NCBI RefSeq assembly: GCF_964355755.1
Contig: NC_092677.1
Location: 4,407,001-4,471,000, forward strand
Direction: 5' to 3'
From: Antedon mediterranea
Lineage: Eukaryota; Echinodermata; Crinoidea; Comatulida; Antedonidae
DNA: 64,000 bases
This document shows, in pieces, positions 60,931 to 64,000 of this stretch (position 1 is the first letter of the stretch; each line of letters begins with the position of its first letter). A program made the translations under genes and the position numbers. The notes below the pieces were generated by a model. That model did no database searches and was not told the DNA's origin. It saw only the letters and a list, made by a program, of their open reading frames with translations.

Positions 60931-63560
60931 ATGGCCGAAAAAGAGGACACGGATCGCTTGGAAACATTTACATTTTCAGCGTTTAGAAACGCAGTTAAAG
61001 ATATTATCAACGTGGGGTGTTTTTTGGTAAGTTACCGTGTATTTTTTGTTTTACTCTTGTCCTGATTTCTTGAGTTAAATTCGGTGACGTTTCTGGCATA
61101 GTGACATTTTAAATCTGCGAGTTGAGGAAGTGATATATGACCGGTGGAGCTTTCGACAAGTTGAGCCGCCGGCGGTGATTTCTATGAAACGCCCAGTGCG
61201 ACATTTCGCGTAGTCTAGTGATTAAAGTAGTACGTGTATGTATACAAGTTCATCATGGTCTTTAGGTTTATTGTGTTATAAAAATCAATAATATATAATT
61301 ACATATCTCTATTAAAATACTTTGTATAACTGAAGAAGTTGTTAAATACAAAGAATAAATCAATCATGTGTGTTGTTTATTCATTAATTCCAGACATTTT
61401 CAATTTGCCTCGAGTACCTAATGTTGACAGTATCCGTTTTGTTCTGTAGTCGTTTCGGGCAAAATGAAATGGCCGCCGTAACGTTAGCGCAAGCGGTAAG
61501 AATTTTTTTCTCTCATTTTTAAAGTCTCCAATTCAGGGGACACCTCTATTAAGGGATATTCTGTGAAATAAACAAGAGGAATATTATGTATACCTGGGTG
61601 GAGAGAGGCAACGTAAGTAAAGTGTGTATTGCTTTGGAGTACAAGAATGCGAGCGTTGGATTCGAACCCACCATCTCACGATCATGAGCTGTAGTTTCCA
61701 ACACACCGTGTTACACGTTCTTTACATATACCAAGGTAAATTTATATTCAAGGGACACATATGACTTTGTTGGGTTCCAAAGGTACCTCCTTAATAAAGA
61801 TTGTACTGTGTATGTAGGCCTCACTTACACGCGTTTCTTTAACATGTAGTAATCACCCGATTCTGCAGCTGTCACTAGGTAGGTCTTAACTGACCATTGA
61901 ACGTCATCTAGATACGAGTCTAGATCAATAGCCAGATGAGATATACCAATTAGTGACAACTGAAGAAAATGAATGTGTCAAATCGTTGCAAGCAACTTGA
62001 CTTGGCGAAAGCAGTAAACTTAGCATAGATCGTCTTTCAGATCTGACAGCCAATGAAGCGGGACGGGAGGCCAAATTGCTGTCCAGAATATGAATAGCAG
62101 CTACGCAACAATTAGTTGTATTGCAATTTGTTAAGCCATTTAATTATTAAGTTTTCTAAATTCAAATTGTTTATACCTTATATTATGTATTATTTTAAAT
62201 TATAGTGGTTAAGCCTAGTTTGCTTCGTTCCTGCAGTCGGGTTAATGACAGTGTGTAGTACATACTTCTCTGTTGTAAGTATTACAGCTTTGTTTTTTAA
62301 CTGTTACTGTGGGCTTATTTTTAAAATCTTGATTCCCAATCACAAGCAACATTTCAGATGTTCCATCGCGTCGTATTTTATCAAATAACTTTGCGTTGCG
62401 TCTTTAGAGTTATCTATAGAGGTGAAGTATCGCATTAGAAGAATGTAATATCAGGGGTACCCCAGGGGTCAGCTCTTGGCTCTCTTTTGTTTATATTGTA
62501 TGTGAGTGATCTTGAATATGGTATAGAATCTTAAATTTTTCAATTTGCAGATGACAATACCATTTCAAGACCTATCCATGAATTAGAAAACTGTATAAAG
62601 TTACAGAGTGATTTAAATAAGATTTATGAATGGTCCGATGATGTAAGATGTAAAGCAATGTCTTGGATGGCAATGCTAAAACTTTAATAAGCACTAATAT
62701 TACCTTTTATGACTTTATACTGTTGTTGTATGTGGGCACCTACTGAAATATCTCATATGTATAGACTTGAAAGGGTACAGAGAAAGGCCACTAGAATAAT
62801 TATGTACAGAAAAGAAGGAAATTGGGACATTTCATATTTGTACTGGTTAAAGACCCTAAATATTTTTATAATAATGATGGAGTAAGAGCAGTTTTCTGTT
62901 TGGGCTCATGCCTATTACTTGCTCCTGGCAAGATAAAATGTAAAACGTACTCTTAAGAACTTTTGCCTAATAAATATTATTATTATTATCATAATTAAAC
63001 AATTTTCAGAATATTTCTAACGCCGGTAAATATTATTTTACAGGGTCACGGAGCAAACCTCGGACGATCACAAGGAATCTACCTTCAAAAGATGGTGTAT
63101 CTATCAATAATTGCGTCACTCATTTGTAGTGCGATACTTATACAAGTTGACTATTTTGTGCTTATTTTGAACAAAGAACCAGATGTAATTATGTAAGTTA
63201 TAGCTTTTTAAATCAATATAGGTCTACTTTAATAACTTTATTAATCATTTTAAATACGATTGTGTTACACTCCGTTATGCATGAGTAATTAATGAATGAC
63301 GTAATGCATAAATTGGCATAATATAGGCCTATGAGTAAGCATTGTATAACGAAGTCTTGAAGAATGCGTTATGCTTATTGTAAGAAGCTAGACTAGATGT
63401 TGTAAATTAAGTACGAATGGCAATACGGATTCAGCTGAACAGAATTACCTTACAGTTATAAACATTTTAGTGATAATTTTCAATCACTTAAAATTGTATA
63501 TTTGTCTTTGCTATTAGATTGGTGGATATTTTCGTACGGACATTTATCCCAGGTACACTT
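60931..63560 (+). CDS. MATE-family (SLC47-like) transporter 2 (first five exons; continues past the window)
   Basis: Exons 60931-61026, 61394-61495, 62206-62274, 63044-63192 and 63518-63560, with lengths (96, 102, 69, 149, 43) and phases identical to MATE1 exons 1-5. Seen: FGQNEMAAVTLAQA, VPAVGLMTVCSTYF, GHGANLGRSQGIYLQK and VRTFIPGTL. Donors are all GT. This is the N-terminal part, about 153 residues; the rest, equivalent to MATE1 exons 6-15, should lie to the right. Tandem duplicate of MATE1 with the same presumed export function. The start ATG is in a good context (ATCATGG) and gives an acidic N-terminus, MAEKEDTDRLE. Confidence 0.85.
61650..61735 (-). repeat. possible tRNA-derived SINE fragment, MATE2 intron 2
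   Basis: On the minus strand GGTGGGTTCGAATCC matches the RNA polymerase III B box, preceded by a CTCA...TGAG stem about where an anticodon arm would be. The A box is poor, so it is not called a functional tRNA gene. Confidence 0.4.
62453..62994 (+). pseudogene. LINE (non-LTR) reverse-transcriptase remnant, MATE2 intron 3
   Basis: Reads GVPQGSALGSLLFILYVSDL, then an in-frame stop, then the catalytic box FADD, and further on RLERVQRKATRIIM, a pattern common near the end of LINE RT proteins. It ends in AATAAATATTATTATTATTA, a LINE-like 3' tail. Truncated and broken. Confidence 0.75.
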
Positions 63561-64000
63561 GTAAGTGACGCTTGTTATAATAGTAATAATAATAATAATA
63601 CAATATATTATTTGCATAATTAATGAGTTCACACGAGGACCTTTCGACTACATACTTCTCCCATAAAGATTGGTTCCAACTAGCGACGCAACGTAACGCA
63701 ATCTACGCCACGTAGGAAAATGCCATTCTAATAATTGTGTTTGCCCCCGCCTGCGTGAAATCAAACTTGCGATGTTTGCAGCACTATTGCGTCCACTTGT
63801 GATTACGCAATACAGCACTTTGCGTCAATACGTCGCTGCGTTGCGTTCTAGTAGGAACTACATTTGAGAGTCACGCCATGTCAGTGCAGCGACAGTGGCT
63901 GTGCCTAAACTAGAACAACGCGGTCATTACCATGAAGCGAGTGAGTCTCGAATCCTTTATGAGATAACCCTTATTACGTCGGTACATTTGTAGGCATACA
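63561..64000. other. MATE2 intron 5 start with dispersed repeat
   Basis: No exon seen. A TAA/TAATAA run lies near 63583, and a repeat at 63700-63866 shares CCACTTGTGATTACGCAAT and GCTGCGTTGCGTTCTAGT with 50385-50507. Confidence 0.5.

Noticed and set aside
61650-61735. Functional tRNA gene on the minus strand.
   Set aside because: Only the B box and an anticodon-like arm are convincing; the acceptor stem and A box are not.
1-64000. CRISPR arrays, operons, ribosome binding sites, bacterial origins.
   Set aside because: The window is clearly spliced eukaryotic DNA; tandem repeats here are minisatellites without spacer diversity.

Overview
Eukaryotic (animal) genomic DNA: AT-rich, intron-dense, full of short inverted-repeat elements and minisatellites. 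Gene content (DEG/ENaC-type sodium channels carrying LDL-receptor class A modules, and MATE/SLC47-type transporters) and the very frequent AGGCCTA motif suggest a marine invertebrate, possibly an echinoderm or another invertebrate deuterostome. That taxon guess is weak. Exons were assembled by hand from GT/GC-AG boundaries, phase continuity and comparison between paralogues.

Region 1 (1-46993) is a head-to-tail array of four plus-strand DEG/ENaC paralogues: A (only exons 10-18 in the window, 268-3265), B (5257-12493), C (21042-32224, intact, 825 codons) and D (34028-46993, intact, 839 codons, the most diverged). All share an 18-exon plan. Exons 1-2 carry the cytoplasmic His-Gly motif, TM1 and the first extracellular strand. 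Exons 3-8 are phase-1 symmetrical and encode seven LDLa-like modules. Exons 9-17 encode the rest of the ectodomain. Exon 18 carries the selectivity filter and TM2. A and B are nearly identical in their 3' halves, while B and C are nearly identical from exon 1 to near the end of exon 2. B is therefore a chimera made by a tandem duplication of about 9.7 kb. B has since lost exon 16, which breaks its normal reading frame.

Two large elements entered the duplicated DNA after the duplication, so the other copy shows each empty site. A 6750-bp DNA transposon (12930-19679) lies between B and C. It has terminal inverted repeats of about 770 bp, a 3-bp target duplication and a two-exon minus-strand gene for a 1515-residue protein with FEN1/XPG-like nuclease motifs and a Cys-rich tail; it resembles the Academ superfamily. 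A 3.8-kb non-coding element (21579-25414) lies in intron 1 of C.

Region 2 (46994-51934) is intergenic, with a decayed CAP-domain exon and short repeats.

Region 3 (51935-64000) holds two tandem MATE-type transporter genes: MATE1 complete (15 exons, 530 codons) and MATE2 with its first five exons, running off the right edge. MATE2 introns hold a LINE reverse-transcriptase remnant and a possible tRNA-derived SINE.

The channels and transporters are separate tandem families; nothing in the sequence links them functionally.
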